Source: B1SED10-16 sp046498365
GTDB taxonomy: Bacteria > Desulfobacterota > Desulfobacteria > Desulfobacterales > Desulfosalsimonadaceae
Reading direction: 5' to 3'
DNA length: 39,243 nucleotides
NCBI GenBank assembly: GCA_046498365.1
Contig: JAWOAV010000037.1
Span: forward strand, 1 to 39,243
Shown: positions 23,309 to 32,397 of the stretch, one piece after another
How positions within the stretch are numbered: position 1 is the stretch's first letter
How the letters are laid out: each line of letters begins with the position of its first letter
The notes under the pieces: generated by a model
Told to the model about the DNA's origin: nothing
The model's input: the letters and a program-made list of their open reading frames with translations, nothing else
The model's database searches: none
Made by a program: the position numbers and the translations under genes

Positions 23309-24796
23309 CTAAGACCGGCCCCCTTTTTTGGGCGAGGCCAGACCGTATTTCCGGAGCAGGGCGTAAAAATGCGGGCGGGACAAATCCGCTGTCCGGCAGA
23401 GGTCTTCGACGCTTTTTTCCCCGCTTTCCAGAAGCTGTTCCAGGTACGCCTTCTCCACCTTTTCCATTGCTTCTTTCCTGGCCTCCTTTAGCGTCGGCAT
23501 TTCCGCAGGCAAAACGGCTGTTGGCTCAGATAGGCCGGCGGGAAACGCATCCGGCACAGCGGGCGGCGGTTCACCCCTGCTTTCAGGGGCGTCCCTTTCC
23601 GCCGTACGACCCTGCCCGGCAATCTGACCGGAACGGATACTGACCCGGATATAGGAAGGAAGATCCTGCGGGTATAAAATTGGTTTTCCCCCGGCGGAAG
23701 CGATCGTATTTTCCAGGCAATTGATCAATTCGCGAATATTCCCCGGCCAGTCATACGCCTTGAGCGCCGGAATGAAATCCGGGGATACCCCCTTTACAGG
23801 CACCCCCTCCCGTTCGCAAAGGGTGCGCAGAAAATGCGAGGTCAGCAGATACAAATCGCCCATTCTTTCACGAAGCGGGGGCACCGAGACCTGCTGCCCC
23901 ATGATCCGGTAGAGGAGGTCCTCGCGAAACGTCCTTTCTTCCACCATGGCGCTCAAATCCCGGTGCGTTGCCGACAGAAGCCTGAAATCGCTTGTCTTTT
24001 CCTTTATGCCCCCTATCGGCCGGAAACGCTGTTCCTGGAGCACCCGCAGCAGGTTTTTCTGAACGTCCAGGGGCAGTTCGCCGATTTCGTCCAAAAAAAG
24101 GACCCCCCCCGTTGCACTTTCAACAAGGCCGATCCTGTCGGCATGAGCGCCCGTAAACGCCCCTTTTCGGTGGCCAAAAAGCGCGCTTCCGGCAAGGGTT
24201 TCAGGCAGCGAGGCACAGTCCACCACCACGAACGGACCATTCTTGCGGGGGCTGTTGGCATGAATGGCCCGGGCGATGAGCTCCTTGCCAACGCCCGTTT
24301 CCCCGTAAACCAGGCAGGGAGCGCTGCTTGATGCGGCCTGGGCGACCTGCTGAAGACACCCGTACATGGACTGGCTCTCCCCGATAATGCCGGGCAGCAT
24401 AAGGGCAACCGGTTCTTTGGCCGCCCTTTTGTCCTTGCGGTACCGAAGCGCCTGGCGGACAAGGCGGGCCAAGGAGCGCACGGAGACCGGTTTCTGGACA
24501 TAATCCCATGCCCCCTGCCGTATCGCCTCTTCCACGCTTTTTTCCGATCCCGTCCCCGTAATGATTACCACCTCGGGATTGGAAGACACATCCATAAACA
24601 CCTTCAGCCAGGCCAGTCCATTCCCGTCGGGCATGGAAAGATCCAGAAACACCAGGTCCGGACCGCTCTGCCGCGCGGCCTCCAGGCCCTGTGAAAGGGT
24701 ATAGGCCGCATGGCATTCATGCCCTTCCGCCTTCAAGGCGCTGCAAATCAACCGGTTGATGACGGGGTCATCGTCTGTGACCACAACGGTCGCCAC
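23309..24796 (-). CDS. Sigma-54-dependent response regulator (NtrC family)
   Basis: A 495-residue orphan regulator. The N-terminal receiver has the acidic pocket TDDD and phospho-acceptor D52 in FLDLSMPDG. The central AAA+ domain has Walker A GETGVGKE, the sigma-54 contact loop GAFTGA, Walker B GGVLFLDEIGEL and the WPGNIREL motif. After a Pro/Ala-rich linker the C-terminus has a Fis-type helix-turn-helix (VEDLCRTADLSRPHFYALLRKYGL). No histidine kinase is adjacent. The start GTG 24796 has AAAAGGAG ten bases ahead; ATG 24844 is an alternative with no ribosome binding site. Two ATGCC inverted repeats sit upstream and may be operators. Confidence 0.9.
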   Translation of the reverse strand: MATVVVTDDDPVINRLICSALKAEGHECHAAYTLSQGLEAARQSGPDLVFLDLSMPDGNGLAWLKVFMDVSSNPEVVIITGTGSEKSVEEAIRQGAWDYVQKPVSVRSLARLVRQALRYRKDKRAAKEPVALMLPGIIGESQSMYGCLQQVAQAASSSAPCLVYGETGVGKELIARAIHANSPRKNGPFVVVDCASLPETLAGSALFGHRKGAFTGAHADRIGLVESATGGVLFLDEIGELPLDVQKNLLRVLQEQRFRPIGGIKEKTSDFRLLSATHRDLSAMVEERTFREDLLYRIMGQQVSVPPLRERMGDLYLLTSHFLRTLCEREGVPVKGVSPDFIPALKAYDWPGNIRELINCLENTIASAGGKPILYPQDLPSYIRVSIRSGQIAGQGRTAERDAPESRGEPPPAVPDAFPAGLSEPTAVLPAEMPTLKEARKEAMEKVEKAYLEQLLESGEKSVEDLCRTADLSRPHFYALLRKYGLASPKKGGRS

Positions 24797-25282
24797 TGTT
24801 TTCGTGCTCCTTTTGGATAATCTGCTGCCTGCTGCGGCAGGCATTCTAAGAGAATGCCAATTATCATAAAATAATACATTCCATATGCCATTACAGGCAT
24901 TATTTGTATAGTTTTTTCATTCGTGTATGAAAAAATCAGACATTTTTTACCGTATACATGTCACTTTCTTCGTCTTCAAAAAAACATCTCCGGGAGGGGG
25001 ATTCAGTGCCGGCGGTATTTCGGAAAGTTGTAAAGACTTTGCCCCGGAACCATGGAAAAGATGGCATTGAATTTGCTTCCTTAATGATCCAAGACGGTAT
25101 CCCCGAAAAAAACCGGAAACCATAAATGCTGTTCGTTGGGGCGGGGGATAAAATTTTTTCCATTTTTATTGACATAGTGCACTTATTGCTTCAGAACAGG
25201 CGCTTTACACCGCTTGGCAGGCAGATATCGCGGCGTTCAATATTCCACCAAAAACCCTCCTGGAAAAGGGAGAAGAACACAA
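24797..25282. other. Intergenic region between divergent regulator and HD-GYP genes
   Basis: Nearly 490 bases. It contains two inverted repeats with the same half-site, GGCATTCT-AAG-AGAATGCC (24840-24858) and ATGCC-ATTACA-GGCAT (24885-24900), and a TTGACA near 25171 without a clear -10. I see no gene in it. A 79-codon open frame on the minus strand has no family resemblance or ribosome binding site. Confidence 0.5.
24840..24900. promoter_or_regulatory. Paired ATGCC inverted repeats, candidate operator
   Basis: A perfect 8-base inverted repeat GGCATTCT/AGAATGCC (spacing 3) and a second 5-base repeat ATGCC/GGCAT (spacing 6) lie 45 bases apart just upstream of the sigma-54 regulator. The shared half-site suggests one protein; autoregulation is possible. 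Confidence 0.4.
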
Positions 25283-26050
25283 ATGCAAGGTATATATGAA
25301 ATGTTGACCAATAACCGCAAACATACACCGGCAGAAATGCAGTTCCAGCAAACCGCACATATGAGAGACTTCAAGAAATCGCACGAATCGCTGCAGCAGA
25401 CCCTTTCATCGCTTGAACATGCAAATACGGATATCCTCCGGCGGCTTATCCATATCTGCATGTTCAAGGACAATGAAATCGGAAACCATATTCTGCGGGT
25501 CGGAGAAATAAGCCGATTTCTGGCTGACAAAACAGGTGCAACCCCGGAGCAGGCATACTTTATCGGCATTGCCGCACCCATGCACGATATCGGCAAACTG
25601 GGCATTCCGGATGCCATCCTTTACAAACCCGGCAAAATCTCCGCAGACGAATATGAAATTCTCAAAACCCATACCCTTATCGGCGGGAACATCTTTAAAA
25701 ACCCGAACTCTCCGGAAATTGAATACGCCAGGCAATCCGCCGTGTATCACCATGAGCGCTGGGACGGAAAAGGCTACCCCCATGGGCTGTCCGAAGAGGC
25801 CATACCCCTTGCCGCAAGGATCACCGCAGTGGCGGACGTATTCGATGTGCTGCTTTCCTGGCGGACATACAAAGAGCCAACCACGGAGGCAAAGGCGGCA
25901 AAAATCATCACCCGGAACAAGGGCACCCAGTTTGATCCTCTCGTGGTGGAAGCCTTTTCCGAAAACCTGGAAGAAATCTGCCACATGAGAAACACGATGA
26001 TCCGCAATGCGGAAAACATGTGGGAACACTATCCGCATCATAACAACTAG
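25283..26050 (+). CDS. HD-GYP domain protein, probable cyclic-di-GMP phosphodiesterase
   Basis: A 255-residue soluble protein. The N-terminal ~55 residues look coiled-coil and hold no recognised sensor domain. The HD-GYP domain follows: HILRVGEISRFLA, the HD pair in PMHDIGKLGIPDAIL, H in LKTHTLIGG, and the defining HHERWDGKGYPHGL with GYP. These residues are those needed for metal binding and c-di-GMP hydrolysis in the family. The later AVADVFDVLLSWRTYKEP matches the usual DVFDAL.S.R.YK motif. ATG 25283 has GGGAG ten bases upstream; a longer frame to 25214 is not needed. It is divergent from the sigma-54 regulator. Confidence 0.88.
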   Translation: MQGIYEMLTNNRKHTPAEMQFQQTAHMRDFKKSHESLQQTLSSLEHANTDILRRLIHICMFKDNEIGNHILRVGEISRFLADKTGATPEQAYFIGIAAPMHDIGKLGIPDAILYKPGKISADEYEILKTHTLIGGNIFKNPNSPEIEYARQSAVYHHERWDGKGYPHGLSEEAIPLAARITAVADVFDVLLSWRTYKEPTTEAKAAKIITRNKGTQFDPLVVEAFSENLEEICHMRNTMIRNAENMWEHYPHHNN

Positions 26051-26107
26051 AACCCCCAAAAAAACCCTGCAAGCCGGGAAAGCGACAATACAACGGCCGG
26101 ACCGAAC

Positions 26108-26572
26108 ATGAATCTTGAACGCCACGTGGTGCTTGTTCACCCGGAAATCCACTGGAACACGGGAAATATCGGCCGGACCTGTCTTGGGGCCGGAGCAGCA
26201 CTTCATCTTATTCAACCCCTTGGATTTTCCCTGGCTGACAAAATGGTCCGGCGCGCCGGGCTCGACTACTGGCACAAGGTCGATCCTTCTGTATGGGAAG
26301 ACTTCGACGCTTTCTGCCGCGGTATGGAAGCCTCCCCCGAAGAAATCGCCCTTCTGACCAAAAACGGCCGAAAATCCTTTCGGGAGCTACCGCAGGCAAA
26401 GCGGCTTTTTCTGGTCTTTGGCTCCGAAAGCGGGGGGCTTCCCAACGATATCCTGCACCGGTATCCCCCTTCCCGTACCTATCACATTCCCATCTCCAGA
26501 AGCATCCGCAGCCTCAACCTTTCCAGCGCAGTGGCCGTGGCCCTTTACGAGAGCCTTCGGTTTCAGTTGTAA
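26108..26572 (+). CDS. trmL: tRNA (cytidine(34)-2'-O)-methyltransferase TrmL
   Basis: A 154-residue SPOUT-fold enzyme that 2'-O-methylates the wobble base of leucine tRNAs in species studied. It lacks the RNA-binding extension of other SpoU members, like TrmL (157 residues in E. coli). The motifs are VLVHPEIHWNTGNIGRTCLGAGAALHLI, LVFGSESGGLP, and IPISRSIRSLNLSSAVAVALYE, the knot that binds AdoMet. The gene follows the HD-GYP gene by about 55 bases. It is a separate paralogue of the SpoU domain fused to RsmG at 2884-4386. Confidence 0.9.
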   Translation: MNLERHVVLVHPEIHWNTGNIGRTCLGAGAALHLIQPLGFSLADKMVRRAGLDYWHKVDPSVWEDFDAFCRGMEASPEEIALLTKNGRKSFRELPQAKRLFLVFGSESGGLPNDILHRYPPSRTYHIPISRSIRSLNLSSAVAVALYESLRFQL

Positions 26573-26633
26573 GTAGGTTGTCCCCTCTTCCCTTATATTC
26601 ATCACGACCCAACCAGAAAGAGTTCTTTCCTTA

Positions 26634-26706
26634 CCACATACAACTTAGAACCTACAACATAGAACTTATAACCTACAACCTACAACCTACAACTTACAAC
26701 TTACAA
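26634..26706. repeat. Tandem heptamer (CCTACAA/CTTACAA) array
   Basis: A run of 7-base units of the type CYTACAA, perfect over the last six units and degenerate (TAGAACC, TATAACC) before. The same heptamer occurs at about 32357-32396. It lies between trmL and the clpB promoter. Confidence 0.75.
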
Positions 26707-26719
26707 CCCCCACCGCCCG

Positions 26720-26747
26720 TTGACATCGTTTGATCCGTGCTTATTTT
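26720..26747 (+). promoter_or_regulatory. Candidate promoter of clpB
   Basis: TTGACA at 26720-26725, a 16-base spacer and a poor -10, TATTTT (26742-26747). No CIRCE inverted repeat or sigma-32 consensus was found nearby. Confidence 0.35.
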
Positions 26748-26803
26748 TCTGCATATAAAAACCCAAAATAACAGGTAATTTGCAGCAAAAGGAGCAAACA
26801 CAA

Positions 26804-29392
26804 ATGCGATTCGACAAATTTACGATCAAATCCCAGGAACTGATACAGGAGGCGCATTCCCGGGCGACACGATATAAGCACCAGCAGATAGAACCGTTTC
26901 ATCTGCTCGAATCCATGGTAGACGATGAACAGGGAATTGTCGTATCCGTTTTGAAAAAAATCGGCGTGGATACAAGAACAATGGCGGCAGAAGTGAAATC
27001 CGCCCTTGAAAAGCTGCCGAAAGTGGAAGGCAGCGCGGCAACCGAGGTTCACCTGTCCAAAAAAACCGCACAGGTGCTGGACGCGGCGTTTGCCATCGCC
27101 TCGAACATGAAAGACCAGTACGTGAGCATCGAGCACGTGTTTTTATCCATGCTGGATGCGAAGCAAGGCGAACTGGAGCGCATCTTTTCAAAAAACGGCG
27201 TGGAAAAGGACGCTGTCCTGCGCGTGCTCATGGAAATTCGCGGAAACCAGACCATCTGCGACCAGAACCCGGAAGACAAATACCAGGCCCTTGAAAAATA
27301 CGCCCGCGACCTGACGGAGCAGGCGCGCCTGGGAAAACTTGACCCGGTGATCGGCCGGGACGAGGAAATCCGGCGCATTGCACAGGTGCTGTCCCGGAGG
27401 ACCAAGAACAACCCGGTCCTGATCGGCGAGCCCGGCGTCGGCAAAACCGCCATCGTGGAAGGCCTTGCCCAGCGCATTGTTGAAGGCGACGTCCCCGAAA
27501 GCCTGAAAGACCGACGGATCGTAGCCCTGGACATGGGGGCCATGATCGCGGGGGCCAAGTACCGCGGCGAATTCGAGGACCGCCTCAAGGCGCTGTTAAA
27601 GGAGGTCGAACAGGCGGAAGGGCAGATCATCCTCTTCATCGACGAACTTCACACGCTGGTCGGCGCAGGCGCAGCCGAAGGCGCCATGGATGCCTCCAAC
27701 ATGCTCAAGCCCGCCCTCGCCCGGGGCACGCTTCGCTGCGTGGGGGCTACCACTATCAGCGAATACCGGAAGCACATTGAAAAGGACGCCGCGCTCGAAC
27801 GCCGTTTCCAGCCGGTAATGGCGGCAGAGCCCAGCGTGGAGGATACCATCTCCATCCTGCGCGGTCTGAAGCAGAAATACGAGGTCCATCACGGTGTAAA
27901 AATAAAGGATTCCGCAATCGTGGCCGCGGCCACCCTTTCGGAGCGCTATATCACGGACCGGTTTCTGCCGGACAAGGCCATTGACCTGATCGACGAGAGC
28001 GCATCGCGTCTGCGGATCGAGATCGACTCCAAGCCCACGGATATCGACGAGATCCAGCGGCGCATCACCCAGCTCGAAATCGAACGCGAAGCCCTGAAAA
28101 AGGATACGGACAGCGGCAGCAGGGACCGGCTGGAAAAGATCAGCCAGCAACTCGAGTCCCTGAAGGAAGAATACAACCGGATGAACGCCCAGTGGCAAAA
28201 TGAAAAAGAGGTCATCCAGCGCATCCGCGACCTCAAATCCGAGCTCGACCGCATCGGCACCGAGGAGCAGAAAGCCGAGCGGGAAGGCAACCTGGAACGA
28301 GTGGCCGAGCTGCGCTACGGGCGCCGCGAGGAGCTCAAGAGACAGCTCGACGAAGCCAATGTGAAAATGGAGGCGCTCCAGCAGAGCCGAAGAATGCTGC
28401 GCGAGGAGGTCGATGCCGAGGACATCGCGCATATCGTTGCCAAGTGGACCGGTATCCCCGTATCCAAGATGATGGAATCCGAGCGGGAAAAACTCCTGGC
28501 CATGGAAGAGCGCATACGAAACCGGGTGGTGGGGCAGACCGAGGCGGTCTGCGCCGTCTCCAACGCGGTCCGGCGGGCCCGCTCCGGGCTCCAGGACCCC
28601 AACCGGCCGATCGGCTCGTTTATCTTCACGGGCCCGACGGGCGTTGGAAAAACCGAACTGGCAAAGGCCCTGGCCGCGTTTTTATACGACGACGAACAGG
28701 CTATCATCCGGATCGACATGTCCGAATACATGGAGAAGCACGCGGTGGCCCGGCTCATCGGCGCCCCCCCCGGATACGTGGGATACGAGGAGGGAGGCTA
28801 TCTGACCGAGGCGGTCCGGCGCAAACCCTATTCCGTGATCCTGTTTGACGAAATCGAAAAAGCGCATCCGGACGTCTTCAACGTGCTGCTCCAGATCCTC
28901 GACGATGGACGACTGACCGACGGACAGGGAAAAACGGTCGACTTCCGAAACACGATGATCATCATGACGTCCAATGTCGGCAGTCAGGCGATCCACGAGC
29001 TTGGAGAATCCAGGCGTGCGGAAATGGAAGAACGGGTCATGGGCGCGCTTCGGAGCACCTTCAAGCCGGAGTTTCTGAACCGGATCGATGAAAACATCAT
29101 CTTCCACAACCTGAGCGCCGAGGACCTGAAGCAGATCGTGGAAATCCAGTTCACGTACCTGCAGAAACGGCTGGCCGACCGCGAAATCGAAATCGACCTG
29201 TCCGAGGCCGCAAAGGAACTGGTTGCAAAACGGGGATTCGACCCGGTATACGGTGCAAGGCCGCTGAAGCGGACTATCCAGCAGCTCATCGAAAACCCGC
29301 TGTCCATGAAGCTCCTGGAAGGCGCGTTCAAGGAGGGGGACCGCATCATCGCCGAAGCCGACGGCGACGCGATCACTTTCAGGAAGGAATAA
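26804..29392 (+). CDS. clpB: ATP-dependent disaggregase ClpB
   Basis: An 862-residue Hsp104/ClpB chaperone that, with DnaK, pulls polypeptides out of aggregates through a hexameric pore. The N-domain (MRFDKFTIKSQELIQEAHSRA) is followed by NBD1 with Walker A GEPGVGKT, the coiled-coil middle domain (about 410-530, rich in Glu/Lys/Arg), and NBD2 with GPTGVGKT and the FDEIEKAHPDVFNVLLQILDDGRLTDGQG block. The pore-loop GAKYRGEFEDR is also present. Length and order are typical. AAAAGGAG precedes ATG 26804. A strong hairpin follows the stop. It probably works with the Hsp20 gene at 7.8 kb in protein quality control. Confidence 0.97.
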   Translation: MRFDKFTIKSQELIQEAHSRATRYKHQQIEPFHLLESMVDDEQGIVVSVLKKIGVDTRTMAAEVKSALEKLPKVEGSAATEVHLSKKTAQVLDAAFAIASNMKDQYVSIEHVFLSMLDAKQGELERIFSKNGVEKDAVLRVLMEIRGNQTICDQNPEDKYQALEKYARDLTEQARLGKLDPVIGRDEEIRRIAQVLSRRTKNNPVLIGEPGVGKTAIVEGLAQRIVEGDVPESLKDRRIVALDMGAMIAGAKYRGEFEDRLKALLKEVEQAEGQIILFIDELHTLVGAGAAEGAMDASNMLKPALARGTLRCVGATTISEYRKHIEKDAALERRFQPVMAAEPSVEDTISILRGLKQKYEVHHGVKIKDSAIVAAATLSERYITDRFLPDKAIDLIDESASRLRIEIDSKPTDIDEIQRRITQLEIEREALKKDTDSGSRDRLEKISQQLESLKEEYNRMNAQWQNEKEVIQRIRDLKSELDRIGTEEQKAEREGNLERVAELRYGRREELKRQLDEANVKMEALQQSRRMLREEVDAEDIAHIVAKWTGIPVSKMMESEREKLLAMEERIRNRVVGQTEAVCAVSNAVRRARSGLQDPNRPIGSFIFTGPTGVGKTELAKALAAFLYDDEQAIIRIDMSEYMEKHAVARLIGAPPGYVGYEEGGYLTEAVRRKPYSVILFDEIEKAHPDVFNVLLQILDDGRLTDGQGKTVDFRNTMIIMTSNVGSQAIHELGESRRAEMEERVMGALRSTFKPEFLNRIDENIIFHNLSAEDLKQIVEIQFTYLQKRLADREIEIDLSEAAKELVAKRGFDPVYGARPLKRTIQQLIENPLSMKLLEGAFKEGDRIIAEADGDAITFRKE

Positions 29393-29425
29393 AAAGCCGT
29401 ACCCGATACGAATGGGCGCTGTTCA

Positions 29426-29458
29426 AAGGGCCTGCATGATCCGATCATGCAGGCCCTT
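29426..29458 (+). terminator. Hairpin terminator after clpB
   Basis: A perfect 15-base stem AAGGGCCTGCATGAT / ATCATGCAGGCCCTT with a CCG loop. The tail (ATCATT) is only moderately T-rich. Confidence 0.75.
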
Positions 29459-29521
29459 ATCATTACAAGCCATCTCAAAAAAAGATCAAGCGGGGTAGAA
29501 AATGCGGGGAAGGTGGTTTTT

Positions 29522-29562
29522 ATCACAGAGGACGCAGAGGAGACACAGAGATTCACAGAGAA
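29522..29562. repeat. CACAGAGG-type short tandem repeats
   Basis: Several degenerate 9-11 base units (CACAGAGGA, CGCAGAGGA, CACAGAGAT, CACAGAGAA) lie between the clpB terminator and dispersed repeat copy C. Confidence 0.6.
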
Positions 29563-29570
29563 AAGCAATG

Positions 29571-29687
29571 AAAAAAGTTTAAGATCAAGGAGCGTGCAAT
29601 TTTTGAAGAATTGAGAGTACTTAGCTGTACGTGAGATTCTTCAAAAATTGTGCGCAACGCAGATATTGGGCTTTTTACGAAGCCGTC
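29571..29687. repeat. Dispersed palindromic repeat, copy C
   Basis: The head AAAAAAGTTTAAGATCAAGG, the long hairpin with arms GCGTGCAATTTTTGAAGAAT and its complement, and the tail GCGCAACGCAGATATTGGGC are almost identical to copy B. It ends right at the promoter of the transporter gene. Confidence 0.85.
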
Positions 29688-29691
29688 ATAA

Positions 29692-29720
29692 TTGACGATT
29701 CCGTGAACAAAGCCTATATT
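29692..29720 (+). promoter_or_regulatory. Promoter of the CCC-like transporter gene
   Basis: TTGACG at 29692-29697, a 17-base spacer and TATATT at 29715-29720. It starts five bases after repeat copy C. The ATG follows after 45 bases, with AGGAAG as ribosome binding site. Confidence 0.55.
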
Positions 29721-29764
29721 CGCTTATACGCTCGCGGCAACCCTCTTTTTCTCAGGAAGCGGCC

Positions 29765-32332
29765 ATGGAAGAAACAGCCATATCTGAAAAACCCCGCAGA
29801 AACGGCACAATGGGTACTTTTTCCGGCGTTTTCACGCCGAGCATTCTCACGATTCTTGGGATTATCCTGTTTCTGCGCCTGGGATTCGTGGTGGGAAGCG
29901 GGGGACTGGGCGTCGCCCTTGTCATTATCGCCATGGCCAATGTCATCTCTGTGCTGACGTCGGTTTCCCTTGGGGCGATCTCCACTAGCATGACGGTCAA
30001 GGGGGGCGGCATCTATTACCTGATCTCCCGGACCCTGGGCCTTGAATTCGGCGGCGCCATCGGCATTGTCCTTTTTATTGCCCAGTCGGTTTCCATCGGA
30101 TTCTACTGCATCGGCTTTGCCGAAGTGCTGGCCGTGCTGCTCCCCTATTCCGTGCCACAAATGACCCGGATCATCGCCGTGGCAGCGGTGCTCGTACTTT
30201 TCGTATTCGCATGGCTGGGGACCGACTGGGCGTCGCGTTTCCTGTTTGTCGTCATGGCCATACTGGCGGCCGCCATTGTTTCTTTTTTTATCGGCGGAAT
30301 CCTGCGCTGGGACACGGCGACGCTGGCGGCCAATTTTGCGCCGCCGGCAAATGCTGCGCCGTTTTGGCTCTTGTTTGCGATTTTTTTTCCGGCGGTCACC
30401 GGGTTCACCCAGGGCGTCAACATGTCCGGCGATCTCAGGGACCCGGGAAAAAGCCTTCCCAACGGTACGTTTGCGGCCGTCGGGCTGTCCATCGTCATTT
30501 ACCTGGCAGCAGCGGTCGTTTTTGCGGCTTCGCTCCCCGCAGAGGTCCTTGCCACCGATTACAATGCCATGAAGCGCGTTGCCCTGGTGGATTCGCTGGT
30601 CCTGGCAGGCGTCATCGCGGCCACCCTGTCTTCGGCCATGGCGTCATTCATGGGAGCGCCGCGTATACTCCAGTCGCTTTCCGCAGACCGTATTTTTCCC
30701 TTTCTGCTCCCCTTTGCAAAGGGGGTCGGTCCGACTTCCAATCCCCGCAGGGGCGTCTTCCTGTCCGGCGTCATTGCGCTTTTCACCATTGCCCTGGGCA
30801 GTTTAAACGTTATCGCCCCCATTGTTACCATGTTTTTCCTGGTAACCTATGGGCTCTTGAACTATGCCACCTATTTTGAAGCCCGCGCAGCCAGCCCGTC
30901 ATTTCGCCCGAGCTTCCGGTTTTACGACAAGCGGTTGAGCCTGGCCGGCGGCCTGGCATGCCTTGGCGTGATGCTGGCCGTCGATATCACCGCAGGGATC
31001 GTTGCCATCGCCATTCTGCTTGCCGTGTTTCAGTATATCAAGCGCACGGCCGGCCCGGCCCGGTGGGCGGACAGCCGGCGCTCCTACCGGTTTCAGCAGA
31101 TCCGCCAGCACCTGCTGAAAGCGGCCGAAGAGCCTGAGCATCCCCGCGACTGGCGCCCCAACCTGCTGGTGTTCTCCGATAATGCAGAGCGGCGCCAGCC
31201 TCTGCTCCAGCTTGCCGGCTGGCTCCAGGGGGAAAGCGGCTTCTGCTCCGTCATCCGCATGCTCCAGGGAGAAGGGGCGAAAATGCACCGGCTGAAGGCA
31301 GAAGCTGCCGATGAAATCCGGAAAGACATTCAAAAACTGGATGCGGACATGTTTCCGCTGGTGATTGCCAGCCCCAATATCCGCCTGGCTCTCCTTGGAC
31401 TTGTCCAGTCCTACGGCATCGGCCCACTGAAGGGGAATACCATGATGACCAACTGGGTCGGCACCGAAAACGGCGCAATTCCCGAATACCGCGCCGGGCG
31501 CTTTGGCATCTATCTGCGCACGGCGTTTCGGCAGGGATACAACATCCTCCTGTTTTCCACCGACGCGTCAAAATGGGAAAAACAGGAAGAGATCCCTGCT
31601 GAAGAGCGCCGCATCGATGTCTGGTGGCGCGGCGACCCCACCAGCCGTCTGATGATCCTCTTTGCCCATATGATCTGTTTGAATGCACGCTGGCGAGGGG
31701 CAAGGATACGGGTGCTCGACATCAGCGCGGACATCCTCGATTCCGGGAAAACCGTGGCCGACCTGGAGCAGACCCTGGCGGAGATCCGGATTGCCGCGCA
31801 ACCGGAAATGGTAGCCAGCGCCAATGCCGATGCCGTAGCCGCCTATTCCAAGGATGCCGCCTTGGTGTTTCTCCCTTTTCGACTGGTCGACAATCAACCC
31901 AGGGACCTTTTCGGCGGCAACCTTTCCGAACTGCTGCTGCGCCTGCCCGTGAGCATTGCCGTTCGCGCCGCCAGGGATATTGACCTTACGGCCGAGCCCG
32001 AATCCGGGCTTGCCGGAGAGATTGCCGAAGCTGCCGACCGCGTGCATGACGCCCGGAAAAAGGCGAAAGAAGCGGAAAAAACAGCGGAAAAGGCTTCTGC
32101 GGCCGCGGAAGAGGCTTTCAATCTATGGCGGGAAGCCGTCGAGGGGGGCGAACCCCCCGAAACGATACAGAAGCGGAACAAAGAGGCCATTGCCGCCAAA
32201 AACGAGGCGGTTCATACGGCCCGCAAAGCAGCGAAAATGGCTGCGCAGGAAGACGAACTGACCCGAGAGGCGCGCCGGCTGGGGGCGGAAATACCGGATC
32301 AGGAAGATGCGGAGAGCCCGCCAAAGGAATAA
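29765..32332 (+). CDS. APC-superfamily permease, cation-chloride-cotransporter-like, with C-terminal coiled coil
   Basis: An 855-residue inner-membrane protein. After a short polar N-terminus, GTFSGVFTPSILTILGIILFLRLGFVVG is the first transmembrane helix and matches the SLC12/CCC-like branch of APC transporters. About 12 hydrophobic helices follow to residue ~430. Next is a soluble domain (about 445-740) with universal-stress-like segments (NLLVFSDNAERRQPLLQLAGWL). The last ~105 residues (from about 750) are an Ala/Lys/Glu-rich coiled coil ending in an acidic tail, which is unusual. The transported ion or amino acid is not determined. It has its own promoter and is convergent with yebC. Confidence 0.8.
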   Translation: MEETAISEKPRRNGTMGTFSGVFTPSILTILGIILFLRLGFVVGSGGLGVALVIIAMANVISVLTSVSLGAISTSMTVKGGGIYYLISRTLGLEFGGAIGIVLFIAQSVSIGFYCIGFAEVLAVLLPYSVPQMTRIIAVAAVLVLFVFAWLGTDWASRFLFVVMAILAAAIVSFFIGGILRWDTATLAANFAPPANAAPFWLLFAIFFPAVTGFTQGVNMSGDLRDPGKSLPNGTFAAVGLSIVIYLAAAVVFAASLPAEVLATDYNAMKRVALVDSLVLAGVIAATLSSAMASFMGAPRILQSLSADRIFPFLLPFAKGVGPTSNPRRGVFLSGVIALFTIALGSLNVIAPIVTMFFLVTYGLLNYATYFEARAASPSFRPSFRFYDKRLSLAGGLACLGVMLAVDITAGIVAIAILLAVFQYIKRTAGPARWADSRRSYRFQQIRQHLLKAAEEPEHPRDWRPNLLVFSDNAERRQPLLQLAGWLQGESGFCSVIRMLQGEGAKMHRLKAEAADEIRKDIQKLDADMFPLVIASPNIRLALLGLVQSYGIGPLKGNTMMTNWVGTENGAIPEYRAGRFGIYLRTAFRQGYNILLFSTDASKWEKQEEIPAEERRIDVWWRGDPTSRLMILFAHMICLNARWRGARIRVLDISADILDSGKTVADLEQTLAEIRIAAQPEMVASANADAVAAYSKDAALVFLPFRLVDNQPRDLFGGNLSELLLRLPVSIAVRAARDIDLTAEPESGLAGEIAEAADRVHDARKKAKEAEKTAEKASAAAEEAFNLWREAVEGGEPPETIQKRNKEAIAAKNEAVHTARKAAKMAAQEDELTREARRLGAEIPDQEDAESPPKE

Positions 32333-32356
32333 GGGACACCCCGCCAATCCTGCATC

Positions 32357-32396
32357 CCACCTACAACGTACAACCTACAACGTACAACTTACAACC
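32357..32396. repeat. Tandem heptamer (CCTACAA/CGTACAA) array, second site
   Basis: Units CCTACAA, CGTACAA, CCTACAA, CGTACAA, CTTACAA lie in the spacer between the convergent transporter and yebC genes. They are the same heptamer as at 26634-26706, 5.7 kb away. Confidence 0.7.
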
Positions 32397-32397
32397 G

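Noticed and set aside
24936..25175. A 79-codon minus-strand frame in the spacer upstream of the HD-GYP gene
   Set aside because: No ribosome binding site, no recognisable family and no neighbour support.
25165..25190. Possible sigma-54 promoter (TGCAC...TTGC) before the HD-GYP gene
   Set aside because: The spacing between the -24-like and -12-like parts is two bases too short.
26634..26706. CRISPR array
   Set aside because: The units are 7 bases and directly adjacent, without spacers, and no cas gene is present.
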